64,000 nt of DNA from Alphaproteobacteria bacterium (GCA_021774335.1 JAJFJD010000002.1:62001-126000), one strand, 5' to 3'. Positions 43,204 through 52,629 are shown, counted from the first letter of the stretch. Numbers and translations: made by a program. Notes: generated by a model from the sequence alone, not told the origin.

Positions 43204-43258
43204 TAAGCATGCTCATTATTAGCCAGCTTTTTTTAAGCAGGCTCTCTTTTAGCAAGCT
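43204..43258. promoter_or_regulatory. Array of four 10-bp operator-like units at exact 15-bp spacing
   Basis: TAAGCATGCT (43204-43213), TTAGCCAGCT (43219-43228), TAAGCAGGCT (43234-43243) and TTAGCAAGCT (43249-43258) all fit T-W-AGC-NN-GCT and start exactly 15 bp apart. They lie 14-68 bp before the MarR gene start and 95-149 bp before the rhodanese gene. Binding by the MarR protein is inferred. Confidence 0.65.
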
Positions 43259-43352
43259 TGGTAAATCCGCCGATCTGTCTGTCGAATGAACGGCTTGCAT
43301 AGGCTCCGGACATCGACAACAGTGAGATTTAGATCAGAAGTGAGAGGGAGTT

Positions 43353-43778
43353 ATGGCGGATCAAAGTTATGCGGGTGACCTTAATCCGCAAGAAGCGTGG
43401 GACTTGCTGGAGCAGGAGCCCAATGCCTGTCTGATTGACGTTCGGACAACGCCCGAATGGCAATATGTCGGGTTGCCCATGCTCGACGACCTTCAGAAAC
43501 AGACGCTCTGCGTTTCGTGGCTGGACTATCTGGCGAATGACGTCAATCCGGGTTTCGTGGAGCAGGTCAAACAGGGCGGAGTGCGGCCTGACCAGACCGT
43601 TTTGCTGATATGCCGGTCGGGCGCTCGGTCCCGGAGCGCTGCAATCGCATTGACGGAGGCCGGGTTCGGACGGTGCATCAACGTTGCCGAAGGTTTCGAG
43701 GGTGACAAGGACGCCGCCGGCCATCGCGGCACCGTCGGCGGTTGGAAACAGGCGGGGCTGCCCTGGAAACAAGGCTGA
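43353..43778 (+). CDS. Rhodanese-domain protein
   Basis: A 141-residue single-domain rhodanese. The active-site loop is CRSGARSRS (Cys near residue 87), as in sulfurtransferases, and the opening LNPQEAWDLLEQEPNACLIDVRTTPEW is typical. It probably transfers sulfane sulfur or acts in thiol detoxification. It diverges from the marR gene; the shared intergenic region of 162 bp carries the operator-like array. The APC permease gene follows 77 bp downstream. Confidence 0.9.
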   Translation: MADQSYAGDLNPQEAWDLLEQEPNACLIDVRTTPEWQYVGLPMLDDLQKQTLCVSWLDYLANDVNPGFVEQVKQGGVRPDQTVLLICRSGARSRSAAIALTEAGFGRCINVAEGFEGDKDAAGHRGTVGGWKQAGLPWKQG

Positions 43779-43855
43779 TGCCGATACTCGCTGACGCGCC
43801 GTGGTAGGTTGCGGCAGGTCAATGCCACCCCGCATCTTTCTTCTATCCTGATTTA

Positions 43856-45088
43856 ATGCAGGGCCAATCGCTTAAACGCAGCCTATCGCTTCCGTTGCTC
43901 ACGCTATACGGCCTCGGTACGACGATCGGCGCGGGGATATACGTGCTGGTCGGAAAGGTCGCCGGTATCGCGGGGATTCTTGCGCCGATTTCATTTCTGG
44001 TTGCCGCAGTTCTGGCTGGCTTGACCGCCCTGTCGTTCAGTAAATTGGTGGTTCGGTTCCCGCGGAGCGCGGGAGAGGCGGTCTATGTCGACGAGGCGTT
44101 CGGCCGACCGGCATTTACGATGGCGGTCGGTCTCGCGGTCGTTCTCGTCGGCCTCGTGTCCAGCGCGGCGATTGTCTCCGGCGCTGTGGGCTATCTCCAG
44201 AACATTGTCGCCGCACCGGCATGGTTGATCATTCTGCTGATCGTCGGGTTCCTCACCACCGTCGCGATTTGGGGCATTACGGAATCTGTCATGCTTGCCG
44301 GTGTTGCGACCGTGCTCGAGATTGCGGGCCTCGCGGTGATTGTTTGGTTTGGGCGCGATGCATTCAGCGCGGAGACGATAACGACGGTCGCGGCAAATAG
44401 GCCGGACGATTCTGGTTTCGGTACACTGGGTGTTCTGTCGGGCGCGGTGTTGGCGTTCTACGCGTTCATCGGGTTTGAGGATATGGTGAATGTGGCGGAG
44501 GAAGTGCGTCAGCCTGAGCACATCTTTCCGCGCGCTATCGCGATCACATTGGTGGTCACGCTGATTGTTTACACTGCCGTGTCCTGGGTGGCGGTTGCGA
44601 CGATGCCGATCGAGCAACTGAGCGCCAGCACGGCACCGTTGTCGGATATCTTCATTCGGCTTACGGGGTGGCCGACCTTGGCCATCGACGGACTCGCGGT
44701 GATTGCAGTGCTGAACGGCGCCTTGGTGCAGATCATCATGGCGTCGCGCGTATTGTATGGCCTGGGCCGACAGGGATCGTTGCCGGAGGTATTTGCGTCC
44801 GTTTCGCGACGGACGCACACACCGGTTTTTGCCACAGGTATAAGTGCTGCCCTGTTGCTGACCTTGGCCTTTCTATTTCCACTGGAATCGCTGGCACGAT
44901 TCACATCGATGCTGACGTTGCTAATCTTTGCGACCGTAAACCTGGCGCTCTTCCGATTGAATGTCTCATCGGACGGCATTCAAACGAACTTCACAACCGC
45001 GTTTGTCCTTCCGATTCTCGGATTCGTGAGTTGTTTAGCGTTCGTCATGTTCCAGATTGGGGATTTTTTGGCGAAGCCCTTTTCATAA
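43856..45088 (+). CDS. APC-superfamily amino acid/polyamine permease
   Basis: A 410-residue inner-membrane transporter with about 11-12 hydrophobic segments. LYGLGTTIGAGIYVLVGKVAG (about residues 16-36) is the substrate-binding broken helix 1 motif, FYAFIGFEDMVNVAEEVRQPEHIFPRAI (about 200-228) is the classical helix 6-7 signature. It probably imports an amino acid. It is slightly short compared with typical 440-470-residue members; the missing part is at the C-terminus. Co-transcription with the rhodanese is possible. Confidence 0.88.
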   Translation: MQGQSLKRSLSLPLLTLYGLGTTIGAGIYVLVGKVAGIAGILAPISFLVAAVLAGLTALSFSKLVVRFPRSAGEAVYVDEAFGRPAFTMAVGLAVVLVGLVSSAAIVSGAVGYLQNIVAAPAWLIILLIVGFLTTVAIWGITESVMLAGVATVLEIAGLAVIVWFGRDAFSAETITTVAANRPDDSGFGTLGVLSGAVLAFYAFIGFEDMVNVAEEVRQPEHIFPRAIAITLVVTLIVYTAVSWVAVATMPIEQLSASTAPLSDIFIRLTGWPTLAIDGLAVIAVLNGALVQIIMASRVLYGLGRQGSLPEVFASVSRRTHTPVFATGISAALLLTLAFLFPLESLARFTSMLTLLIFATVNLALFRLNVSSDGIQTNFTTAFVLPILGFVSCLAFVMFQIGDFLAKPFS

Positions 45089-45522
45089 CAATAATTTGTT
45101 TGGGGACGGTCGGCAGCAGGACTGTCGTTGCGTTTGTGGGGAAATGGTGATGCGCTAAAACCGGATTTCGCAAAAAATCCTTGTGTTACGAGGGGCTACA
45201 AACACCGCTTGTTAGGCGAGGTTAACCCTTCGTTAAGGCAAATTGAGGAAACTCTCCCTGTTCAACGCGTTAGCGGCTGGGTCGGATGCAAGTGTTTCGT
45301 GCCGCGGCGATTTTGAGGAACTTGTTTTTGCTCTCGTCAGCCGATAACGTCGCGGTGTGACAGAGAGGGGAATTTGACGTAGCGGGTCCAGCAGGCGTCG
45401 AATTTGGGAGGGAGCATGTTTTCTAAACCGACAGGATGGTGCGAATCATCCTTTGCCGTAAGGCGACATCCGACACCTATCCGTTCAACGTTTAAAAACA
45501 CAATCTCTGAGGTTGGGTTGGG
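45089..45522. other. 434-bp intergenic region upstream of the peptidase/bactofilin operon
   Basis: No gene is supported here; a 62-codon frame at 45128-45316 lacks ribosome site and family resemblance. The region holds a CtrA-type site at 45222-45236. The long leader is unusual for this compact chromosome and suggests complex control of the following cell-envelope genes. Confidence 0.5.
45222..45236. promoter_or_regulatory. CtrA-type binding site
   Basis: TTAACCCTTCGTTAA is an exact TTAA-N7-TTAA, the consensus of the alphaproteobacterial cell-cycle regulator CtrA. It is 287 bp before the peptidase start. CtrA itself is not in the window. Confidence 0.55.
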
Positions 45523-47229
45523 ATGCTGCCGGTGGATCGTTTCATACACCGTCTAGTTCATGGCGGTCGTTCCGTAATTGAGTTTTTGGACGAGCTGTTT
45601 CGGGAACGGGAGCTAATTCTCCGTTCGCAGGGGCGCGTTCATTTCCTTCCGCTCACACGCCGGTTACAGGTCAGCGCCTTTTTGGTTGCGATGGCTGTTG
45701 GTGTTTGGGGGATTGGCATGACGTTGATGTCGACCGTCAAGAGCGGCGTCATCCAGGTCAAGAATGACGAAATCCGAGAAGCGCGTGTCGCGTATGAGGA
45801 CCTGTTCGAAGAAGTCCTCAGTTACCAGAAGAAGGTGGCATCGGTGACGTCGAACCTGCGCGAAAGCCAGGAAAGCCTTTTGATACAGGTCAACGACGCC
45901 GTGAATGCGGCGGACGCGGCGAAGAAACGTGCCGGCAAGGCATCCCGTAAGACGGCGAATTCGGCTACCAACAAATCGGTTTCCGAACTCGATGCGACGG
46001 ACAAGCCGTCGGGCAGTCTGCGCAGTCATCTCAACGACATCGATCACAAAGTCCTTCAGATGACCGAGACAAACGTGCTGCTCGAGGGGTCGCTGAAGAA
46101 GATCAAAACCGAACTCAAGCTTGCCGGCGACGAGCGCGACCAGATTATCAAGACGCGAACGAAGCTGCGTGATCGGGTTGCCGATTTGGAAGAGCAACTG
46201 ATTCGGTCGCGGACAGATGGCGCCTATCTTGAGCGCCGCGTCGCCGATTTGAGCGACACGCTCTCGCTGAATCGTGAGTCTAAAGACCAAGTAGAGGATC
46301 AACGAGATTCCCTGGCGTCGCGCGTTGACGGCCTCGAAAGCGGCATCAATTCGGCCCGCGCCCGCGCAAAGTTGGCGGAAGTCGATCTCGAGAAAGTCCT
46401 CGACCGATTGGAAAAAACCACCGGCTCGGAAGGCATCGCGTTGAATGGCAGCGATCGCCCGGAAAGCGACGAACTTGACGGCCAGATTGATCATGACGGC
46501 GCGACCGTAAAATTGCGGCAGCGGACCGTGGCGTTGATCCGCCGGTTGAACGATCTGCATGCCGCCCAAGGCAATGTGCTGGACCGCCTGGGCGAGCGCA
46601 CGGTTAAGAATATCGAGGAAGCGGAACGACTGATCACGATGACCGGCCTGGAACTGGACAAGGTTCTCGGCCGGGCGACGCGTATGGCGTCTGGTCAGGG
46701 TGGACCGCTGTTTGAAGTCGCCAGTACGACCGAAGACATTGAAGGTCTGCCTGGCAGTGTTTCGGAAATTGATACGCAGCTGACGCGGTGGGCTGGGTTA
46801 CGCTCGTTATTGAAACGGGTACCGTTGGTCTCACCAGTTGATTTCTACCATCAAGCCAGTCCGTTCGGCCTTCGCCGTGATCCGTTCACGAAGAAGAAGG
46901 CGATGCATTACGGCGTCGATTTGGCGGGGTGGGGCGGTGCGCCGGTGTTTACTACGGCACCCGGCAAGGTCGTGTTCGCCGGACGCAAAGGCCGATACGG
47001 AAAGATGATCGAGATCGATCATGGATATGGAATTCGCACGCGCTATGGCCATCTTCGGAAAGTCCTCGTGAAACGGGGCCAGGAAGTTGGGCATCGGCAC
47101 CGAATTGGGCTTCTCGGCAGCACCGGTCGTAGCACCGGGCCGCATGTGCACTATGAGGTGCGCTTCGATGGGAAGCCCATGAACCCGGAAAAGTTTATTA
47201 AGGCAGGTCGTTATGTTTTCAAAGGGTAG
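45523..47229 (+). CDS. M23-family (LytM) peptidase with coiled coil, bactofilin partner
   Basis: A 568-residue bitopic protein. A cytoplasmic N-terminus of about 48 residues, rich in charged residues (FLDELFRERELILRSQGRVH), precedes one transmembrane segment (about 49-68). A long coiled-coil region follows (about 75-360), then the peptidase (about 445-560). The zinc ligands are intact: MHYGVDLAG and GPHVHYEVRF, and YGHLRKVLVKRGQEV lies between. It should cut peptidoglycan cross-links. The architecture and the following bactofilin gene match the LmdC-BacA module described in stalked alphaproteobacteria. The gene overlaps the bactofilin start by 17 bp. GAGG is 10 bases before the ATG. Confidence 0.9.
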   Translation: MLPVDRFIHRLVHGGRSVIEFLDELFRERELILRSQGRVHFLPLTRRLQVSAFLVAMAVGVWGIGMTLMSTVKSGVIQVKNDEIREARVAYEDLFEEVLSYQKKVASVTSNLRESQESLLIQVNDAVNAADAAKKRAGKASRKTANSATNKSVSELDATDKPSGSLRSHLNDIDHKVLQMTETNVLLEGSLKKIKTELKLAGDERDQIIKTRTKLRDRVADLEEQLIRSRTDGAYLERRVADLSDTLSLNRESKDQVEDQRDSLASRVDGLESGINSARARAKLAEVDLEKVLDRLEKTTGSEGIALNGSDRPESDELDGQIDHDGATVKLRQRTVALIRRLNDLHAAQGNVLDRLGERTVKNIEEAERLITMTGLELDKVLGRATRMASGQGGPLFEVASTTEDIEGLPGSVSEIDTQLTRWAGLRSLLKRVPLVSPVDFYHQASPFGLRRDPFTKKKAMHYGVDLAGWGGAPVFTTAPGKVVFAGRKGRYGKMIEIDHGYGIRTRYGHLRKVLVKRGQEVGHRHRIGLLGSTGRSTGPHVHYEVRFDGKPMNPEKFIKAGRYVFKG

Positions 47230-47797
47230 TAAATCCGAGACAAAGAATGACGGCGGCTCTAACCGGAGTTTGACAGTGCCAAAATTGACATCTCCCGGCG
47301 TTGCGCCGTCGATCGTTAGTGCGAATCTGCGGGTGACCGGTGATTTGGAGTCCGAAGGCGACATCCAGATCGACGGCGCGGTCGAAGGCGACGTTCGCAG
47401 TAGTTCTGTAACCGTGGGTGAACATGCGATTGTCAGCGGCGCCATCGTCGCTGCCACGGTCCACGTTGCGGGCACGGTGAAGGGGCAGATCAACGGCAAG
47501 CAGGTTGAACTGGCCCGGACCGCGAAGGTCACCGGCGATATTGTCCACGAAAGCCTCGCCATCGAAGCCGGCGCATTTATTCAGGGGCTGTGCCGTCATG
47601 TCGACGTGTCTGGTCAGAATGGTGACCAGGCGGCGAAGGACGGCGGCGACAAGGTCGCCAACGAAAAGCCGGCACCGAATCTCGTTTATGAGAACGAGAA
47701 GGAGCAGGCTAAAACGGACGATGCCGCAAAAGGCAAGAGTGGTGTCGCCGCGACGGCCGCCAAGAGTCAGGAAGCGGTCAAGAAGGTTTTCCGCTGA
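47213..47797 (+). CDS. Bactofilin
   Basis: A 194-residue cytoskeletal protein. The beta-helical bactofilin domain lies at about residues 35-130, with regular repeats such as VTGDLESEGDIQIDGAVEGDV, TVGEHAIVSGAIVAATVHVAG and TVKGQINGKQVEL. Disordered charged or Ala/Lys-rich ends flank it (residues 1-30 and 140-194). Bactofilins polymerise without nucleotide and place cell-wall enzymes; the overlapping upstream peptidase is the likely partner. The tail KVFR is short and basic. A perfect 12-bp hairpin ends the transcript. Confidence 0.93.
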   Translation: MFSKGSKSETKNDGGSNRSLTVPKLTSPGVAPSIVSANLRVTGDLESEGDIQIDGAVEGDVRSSSVTVGEHAIVSGAIVAATVHVAGTVKGQINGKQVELARTAKVTGDIVHESLAIEAGAFIQGLCRHVDVSGQNGDQAAKDGGDKVANEKPAPNLVYENEKEQAKTDDAAKGKSGVAATAAKSQEAVKKVFR

Positions 47798-47804
47798 TCC
47801 AGCC

Positions 47805-47831
47805 AATCCCGGCTACAGGGTAGCCGGGATT
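47805..47831. terminator. Bidirectional terminator hairpin
   Basis: AATCCCGGCTAC at 47805-47816 and GTAGCCGGGATT at 47820-47831 form a perfect 12-bp stem with a 3-base loop, between the convergent bactofilin and alpha/beta hydrolase genes. The right arm overlaps the hydrolase stop codon. T-tracts are weak. Confidence 0.7.
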
Positions 47832-48678
47832 AAACCTGCGCCAACAAGCGGTCGATCGCTTCGGCTGACTCAGGTTCGAATAACGACGGGACATGCCCGA
47901 CGCCTTCCAGACATAAACGGTCGAGGTTCGGATGTTCGTCCGCCATGCGGTCGAACGTCTCAGCGGACAGCACATCGCTGACACCGCCGCGGACGGCGAG
48001 GACCGGTACGTTCCGCAGCGAGCGGAAGAGCGCCCATAGATCGGGCAATTCCCTTTTTTGCACGACCGGCAGTACGATATTTACGTCCCAGTCGACGTGA
48101 AGCTGGCCGTCCTCGCGCTCTCGCCACGTTGCCTCGGCGCCTTCGCGCCATAATTCCTCGGTATCGAACGACAGCGTCGGGAACCGCTTTTTAAAGGCAG
48201 CGACGGCATCGTCCCAGTCCGAATGCGGATGATCGATCCCGAGATAGTCCATGATCCGGTCTATCCCGTTGTCCTCGATATGGGGACCGATGTCGTTGAG
48301 CACGACGCCCGCCAACAGGCTGGGCGCAACGACGCCCAGGCCGGTCGCCAACAGGCCGCCCATCGAGGTGCCGATAACGACCGCGCGGTGCAGGCCGGTT
48401 ACCGCCAGCAGATGGCGGATGTCCTGAAGATAGGTCGTCGGCTGGTAGTTGTCGGGTTCCGGGTCGTAATCGCTTTGTCCCCGTCCGCGGTAATCGGGAC
48501 AGATAACCCATCGGTCCGCCGAAAGCCGCATTGCCACGCGGTGAAAATCCTTCGAATTGCGGGCGAGGCCGGGTAGGCATAGGACCGGCGTTTCCGTCGA
48601 TAACGGATCCCCGTACTCGCGGTAGTACAGCGATAGGCCATCCTGGGTGGTGTAGTGGTGTTCGCGAAAGGAACTCAC
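47830..48678 (-). CDS. Alpha/beta hydrolase
   Basis: A 282-residue hydrolase. VLCLPGLARNSKDFHRVA (about residues 32-49) gives the oxyanion region, the nucleophile is Ser in IGTSMGGLLATG (about 105), and the late histidine is in GVGHVPSLFEPES (about 265). YRGRGQSDYDP is typical of the family. The substrate is unknown. The HAD-type gene lies 34 bp upstream in the same direction, and haloacid dehalogenase plus hydrolase may serve one pathway, but this is only positional. Confidence 0.88.
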   Translation of the reverse strand: MSSFREHHYTTQDGLSLYYREYGDPLSTETPVLCLPGLARNSKDFHRVAMRLSADRWVICPDYRGRGQSDYDPEPDNYQPTTYLQDIRHLLAVTGLHRAVVIGTSMGGLLATGLGVVAPSLLAGVVLNDIGPHIEDNGIDRIMDYLGIDHPHSDWDDAVAAFKKRFPTLSFDTEELWREGAEATWREREDGQLHVDWDVNIVLPVVQKRELPDLWALFRSLRNVPVLAVRGGVSDVLSAETFDRMADEHPNLDRLCLEGVGHVPSLFEPESAEAIDRLLAQV

Positions 48679-48712
48679 GGGCGTGCAGCCTTACAAAAAC
48701 TTCTTATTGCTC

Positions 48713-49399
48713 TTATAGGCCGAGAAGCGATGGAAGCGCTTCCAGGCTGTTGAGTTCCTCAACCGGTTTGCCGGGCAAGCGTTCCGGTACCTGACCGAAC
48801 CGATTGATCCAAACGACGGTGAATCCGAAATTCGCGGCACCCGCGACATCCCACGCGTTCGACGACATGAAGCAAATCTGCGCCGGCTGACACTTCAGCC
48901 GGTCGACGGCAATCTGATAGACCGATGAGTGGGGTTTGTAGATGCCGACATCCTCGACCGAAATGACCTCGTCCAGCAGGTCGGCGATCCCGGCGGAGCG
49001 CACGGCTGCGTCGAGCATCGGCGGTGCGCCGTTCGATAGGATGGCGCGTGGAATGCCGTTGTCCCGCAATGCCGCTAACATGCCTGAGACCTCGGGATAG
49101 GTGTCGAGCGTGAGATACAGATCCAAGAGACTGTCCCGCAGCGCCGAATCGTCGTTGCCGACCGTGCTCAAGGAGAAGTCGAGCGCATCGCGCGTAACCT
49201 GCCAGAAATCGATATGTGCCTTCATCAGGCTGCGCAGCCAAGTGTATTCGAGTTGCTTCTGGCGCCACAGCGCCGTGACCCGGTCGGCGTCGTCGCCGAT
49301 CGCCGCGCGGACGCCGTCAGCCACTGAAAACACGTCGAAAAGGGTGCCATACGCATCGAACACGCAGGCCTTGATATTGCTCAGTCTAGGGTCCGGCAA
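48713..49399 (-). CDS. Haloacid dehalogenase, type II (HAD superfamily)
   Basis: A 228-residue hydrolase. The nucleophile aspartate is in ACVFDAYGTLFDVFS (Asp15), the second motif is ILSNGAPPMLDAA, the lysine is in EDVGIYKPHSSVYQ, and the type II signature MSSNAWDVAGAANFGF is complete. These residues predict removal of halide from 2-haloacids, though many members use other substrates. The first 14 bp overlap the lytic transglycosylase 3' end, so it follows that gene in one transcript. Confidence 0.92.
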   Translation of the reverse strand: MPDPRLSNIKACVFDAYGTLFDVFSVADGVRAAIGDDADRVTALWRQKQLEYTWLRSLMKAHIDFWQVTRDALDFSLSTVGNDDSALRDSLLDLYLTLDTYPEVSGMLAALRDNGIPRAILSNGAPPMLDAAVRSAGIADLLDEVISVEDVGIYKPHSSVYQIAVDRLKCQPAQICFMSSNAWDVAGAANFGFTVVWINRFGQVPERLPGKPVEELNSLEALPSLLGL

Positions 49400-51449
49400 A
49401 ATCCTCTCCGTCCTGTTGGGGATCCCCGGCGATCCGGTCGGTGCGTCCTGCCGAATCTCTAAAAGGCCCCGGCTCCATCGCGGCGAAGGTGAGCGCCATG
49501 TTTAGACCATCCGCGCGGCCCCGGTAAACCGTCAGGTTCTCCAGCACGCGCTGGACGTAAGTGCGCGTCTCGGTGAAGGGAATGGATTCGATCCAGTCGA
49601 TGGCGTCGTAGATGCTGGGACCTGGATCGCCATAGCGGCGCAGCCAACGTTCGACGCGCACCGGGCCCGCGTTATACGCCGCGAGCGCCAGGATCAACGA
49701 GCCGTCGTAGTCCCGGATCATATTGGCGAGATAGGCTTGGCCGAGGCGCAGATTATAGGCCGGGTCGCGGGTAAGCCGGTTGCGCGAGTACGGCACCTTG
49801 AGTTTGCGGGCGACCCGCAACGCGGTTTGCGGCATGATCTGCATCAGTCCGCGCGCACCGGCGTGACTGATTGCCTTGGCGTCGAAGGCGCTTTCCTGGC
49901 GGACCACGGAGAAGATCAACGCCGGATCGGGAAAGTCCTTGTCGCCGTCGCTGACGGGTTCCAGGGCCGGGTAGCCGGTTGTGCCGAGAATGACGCCTTT
50001 GCGCAGGGCGCGTTTGGCGATGGAGACGCCGACGTCGTGCCGGCCCATCTCCTGCGCAAGGCGGGCGGCGAGGGTCCACTCGGTCTGGGTCTTTGCATCG
50101 TCGGCCAATCCGAGAAGAAAGCGTTTGATGTCGCGCCGCCGATCCAACTGCGCCAGGACGCGAATGGCCCGTACGGCATCATGTGCCTCGAATTTGCGCC
50201 GTTCGGCATCGGTCGGTTCGCGCTCCGGCGGCAGGGTCGGCCGTTCGGCCGCAAGCACATGACCGGACGCAACCTGTCCATAAAAGCGTGTCATGTGTTG
50301 CGCTGCGGTGCGGTACCAGGTCGTGGCTTCGCTGTGCTTTTCTTGGGTCTCCAGCGCCCGCGCGGCCCAATAGGCGCCGCGGGATCGGCTGACGGGGTAT
50401 TTTACCTTTTTGTACAGCGCTTTGAAGTGTTTGAGCGCCGCATCGGGCTTGTCTAGTTTCCGCAACGCGATCCATCCGGCCAACCACTCCGCGCCGGCGA
50501 AACCGATTCCACCCGGCTGCCCGTGTTCGCTCGCGAGGCGATAGGCGAGTTCCGGCCGCTCTTCCTTCAGTGCCCAGCGTGCGAGATAATTCCGCTCGCG
50601 CCACCAGCGGTCCGGTCGGCTTGGGTTTACCGGTCGGTTTGCCAAAAGCAGGTCAATCGCTTCGTCCATCCGCTTGGCGCGCCGCCGCCAGCGGACCCGC
50701 TCGAAGACGATACCTTGGTTCTTCACCATGTCGGGCTTGACCCGGCGCAGTAACGCGGACGCGTTTCCGGCGCGGATCATCAGGGCAATGCGCGCTTGCG
50801 TCAGGCGCCGCCATTCCTGCGGCACCTTGCGCATTTGTCGTCGGGATGCGCGGACCTCGCGCTCCCAGAGGAGGTACTCGAGCTTGGCGATTTCCTCGTC
50901 CTGGCCGAGATACTTGCGAAAGCGGGCCTTGAAATCCGTCGCTTGTTTGGAGCCCAACTCCATCGTTGTCCAGGCATGACGGACTGCCTTGGCAGCTTCG
51001 TCGTCCCGGCCGGCGGCCTCCAACGCATTGGCCAGGTGGTAGGCGCCGTCGGGAGATTCCATCGGGTATTTGTCGAACCAGGCCAGCACCGCGTCGGTCG
51101 GCAGGCCGCCCATCATTTCCTCGGCGCGGCGGCGCAGTTTATCCTGGTCGGGCCATGCCGGGTTGGCCTTGATGAAGGCCGACACTTCGGGATAACCGGC
51201 CCTCACGACTGCCGATCGAAGGCGCATCCATTCGAGGATCTTGTTGGCCGCGCTATGACCGCCCCGAGCCGTCAGCTTTTTGACCTCGGACCATTGATCG
51301 CGGTCCGCCAGCGCCAGCGCGTTGGTGTATAGGGAGCGCTGCTTTTTGGTCAGCGTTTCAGCGGCCGATGGCGTGAATTCCGCCAACATACCGCTCAAAA
51401 TGCCAAGAAACGTAATAACGGTAACGTAATGGCGTAATATTCGCCGCAC
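49386..51449 (-). CDS. slt: Soluble lytic murein transglycosylase
   Basis: A 687-residue periplasmic enzyme. A signal peptide (about residues 1-30) leads into a long alpha-superhelical U-domain (about 35-500), and a C-terminal catalytic SLT domain (about 510-640) with the catalytic glutamate in VVRQESAFDAKAISHAGARG, then LMQIMPQTA and ALAAYNAGPVRVERWLRR. It cleaves the glycan backbone of peptidoglycan to 1,6-anhydromuropeptides. The gene is divergent from dapA (188-bp gap). It overlaps the haloacid dehalogenase start by 14 bp. Confidence 0.93.
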   Translation of the reverse strand: MRRILRHYVTVITFLGILSGMLAEFTPSAAETLTKKQRSLYTNALALADRDQWSEVKKLTARGGHSAANKILEWMRLRSAVVRAGYPEVSAFIKANPAWPDQDKLRRRAEEMMGGLPTDAVLAWFDKYPMESPDGAYHLANALEAAGRDDEAAKAVRHAWTTMELGSKQATDFKARFRKYLGQDEEIAKLEYLLWEREVRASRRQMRKVPQEWRRLTQARIALMIRAGNASALLRRVKPDMVKNQGIVFERVRWRRRAKRMDEAIDLLLANRPVNPSRPDRWWRERNYLARWALKEERPELAYRLASEHGQPGGIGFAGAEWLAGWIALRKLDKPDAALKHFKALYKKVKYPVSRSRGAYWAARALETQEKHSEATTWYRTAAQHMTRFYGQVASGHVLAAERPTLPPEREPTDAERRKFEAHDAVRAIRVLAQLDRRRDIKRFLLGLADDAKTQTEWTLAARLAQEMGRHDVGVSIAKRALRKGVILGTTGYPALEPVSDGDKDFPDPALIFSVVRQESAFDAKAISHAGARGLMQIMPQTALRVARKLKVPYSRNRLTRDPAYNLRLGQAYLANMIRDYDGSLILALAAYNAGPVRVERWLRRYGDPGPSIYDAIDWIESIPFTETRTYVQRVLENLTVYRGRADGLNMALTFAAMEPGPFRDSAGRTDRIAGDPQQDGEDFAGP

Positions 51450-51637
51450 GGTGGATCACCGATTAGTATTCATTTGCCTGAACAGCGCCGGAGTCTATTT
51501 GAATTTCCGGAATCCAACAATATGGCTAATGCATTTAGGATTTCGGCAGGATCTTCACTCCCGGTGCTAAGCGGCTTGCTGCATCCTATAGCTTGGCAGT
51601 ATGGTGGCCGCAACAGTAGGTATTCTGCGGAGAACGC

Positions 51638-52516
51638 ATGATGTTCAAGGGTTCGCTAACGGCCCTGATCACACCGTTTAAGAACGGTGGGATCGACGAG
51701 GACGGCTTCCAGGCCTTCGTGGACTGGCAGATCGTCGAGGGTACGAATGGCTTGGTGCCGGTCGGAACGACCGGCGAGTCGCCAACGCTCAACCATGAGG
51801 AACATAAACGCGTCGTCGAAATGTGCGTCGAGGCCGCTGGCGGACGGGTTCCCGTCATCGCGGGCGCGGGCTCGAACAGCACCGACGAAGCCGTTGAATT
51901 CACCAAACATGCGAAATCCGTTGGTGCCGACGGCGTGTTGAGCGTCGCACCCTATTACAACAAGCCGTCGCAGGAAGGGCTCTACCAGCACTTCAAGGCA
52001 GTGGCGGAATCCACTGATATTCCGGTGATTGTCTACAACATTCCGGGCCGGTCGATCGTCGACATCAGCGTCGAAACCATGGCGCGGTTGGCGAAGATTC
52101 CGAATATCGTCGGTGTGAAGGACGCGACCGCCGATCTTGCACGGCCGTTGGCGACGCGGGTCGCCGCAGGCAAAGATTTTTGCCAGCTCTCCGGCGAGGA
52201 TGCCACCATCGCGGCGTTCTTGGCGCAGGGCGGTGTCGGCTGCATTTCGGTGACATCGAATGTGGCGCCGAAACTGTGTTCGGAACTGCATGCGGCGTGG
52301 CAGGCGAAGGATATGGAAACCTTCGATACCCTGCGCGACCGGTTGCTGCCGTTGCATGACGCGATGTTCTGTGAGCCAAGCCCGGCGCCCGCCAAATACG
52401 GCGCCAGTCTGCTCGGCAAATGCGATCCCAAGGTCCGCCTGCCGATCACGCCATTGACGCCGGACGGCGAAGCAACCGTCCGGGACGCGATGGTGCATTG
52501 CGGCCTGATCAACTAG
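51638..52516 (+). CDS. dapA: 4-hydroxy-tetrahydrodipicolinate synthase
   Basis: A 292-residue enzyme of the lysine/diaminopimelate pathway that condenses pyruvate with aspartate semialdehyde. The conserved residues are in place: the threonines of GTTGESPTL (about 43-51), the tyrosine in VIVYNIPGRS (about 134), and the Schiff-base lysine in VGVKDATADL (about 162). Two ATGs (51638 and 51641) are adjacent; either may be used, with GGAG about 6 bases before the first. smpB follows 113 bp later, a common neighbour in alphaproteobacteria. Confidence 0.96.
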   Translation: MMFKGSLTALITPFKNGGIDEDGFQAFVDWQIVEGTNGLVPVGTTGESPTLNHEEHKRVVEMCVEAAGGRVPVIAGAGSNSTDEAVEFTKHAKSVGADGVLSVAPYYNKPSQEGLYQHFKAVAESTDIPVIVYNIPGRSIVDISVETMARLAKIPNIVGVKDATADLARPLATRVAAGKDFCQLSGEDATIAAFLAQGGVGCISVTSNVAPKLCSELHAAWQAKDMETFDTLRDRLLPLHDAMFCEPSPAPAKYGASLLGKCDPKVRLPITPLTPDGEATVRDAMVHCGLIN

Positions 52517-52629
52517 GGACGGAAAACCGCGCGCAATCGACGCAATTAGTGTAGTCTCCGGCGCCCGCGTGCCGGGGACGGCGCGTGCCTGGACAGCAAC
52601 CATCACAGTGACTGCAACGCGATATCGCC

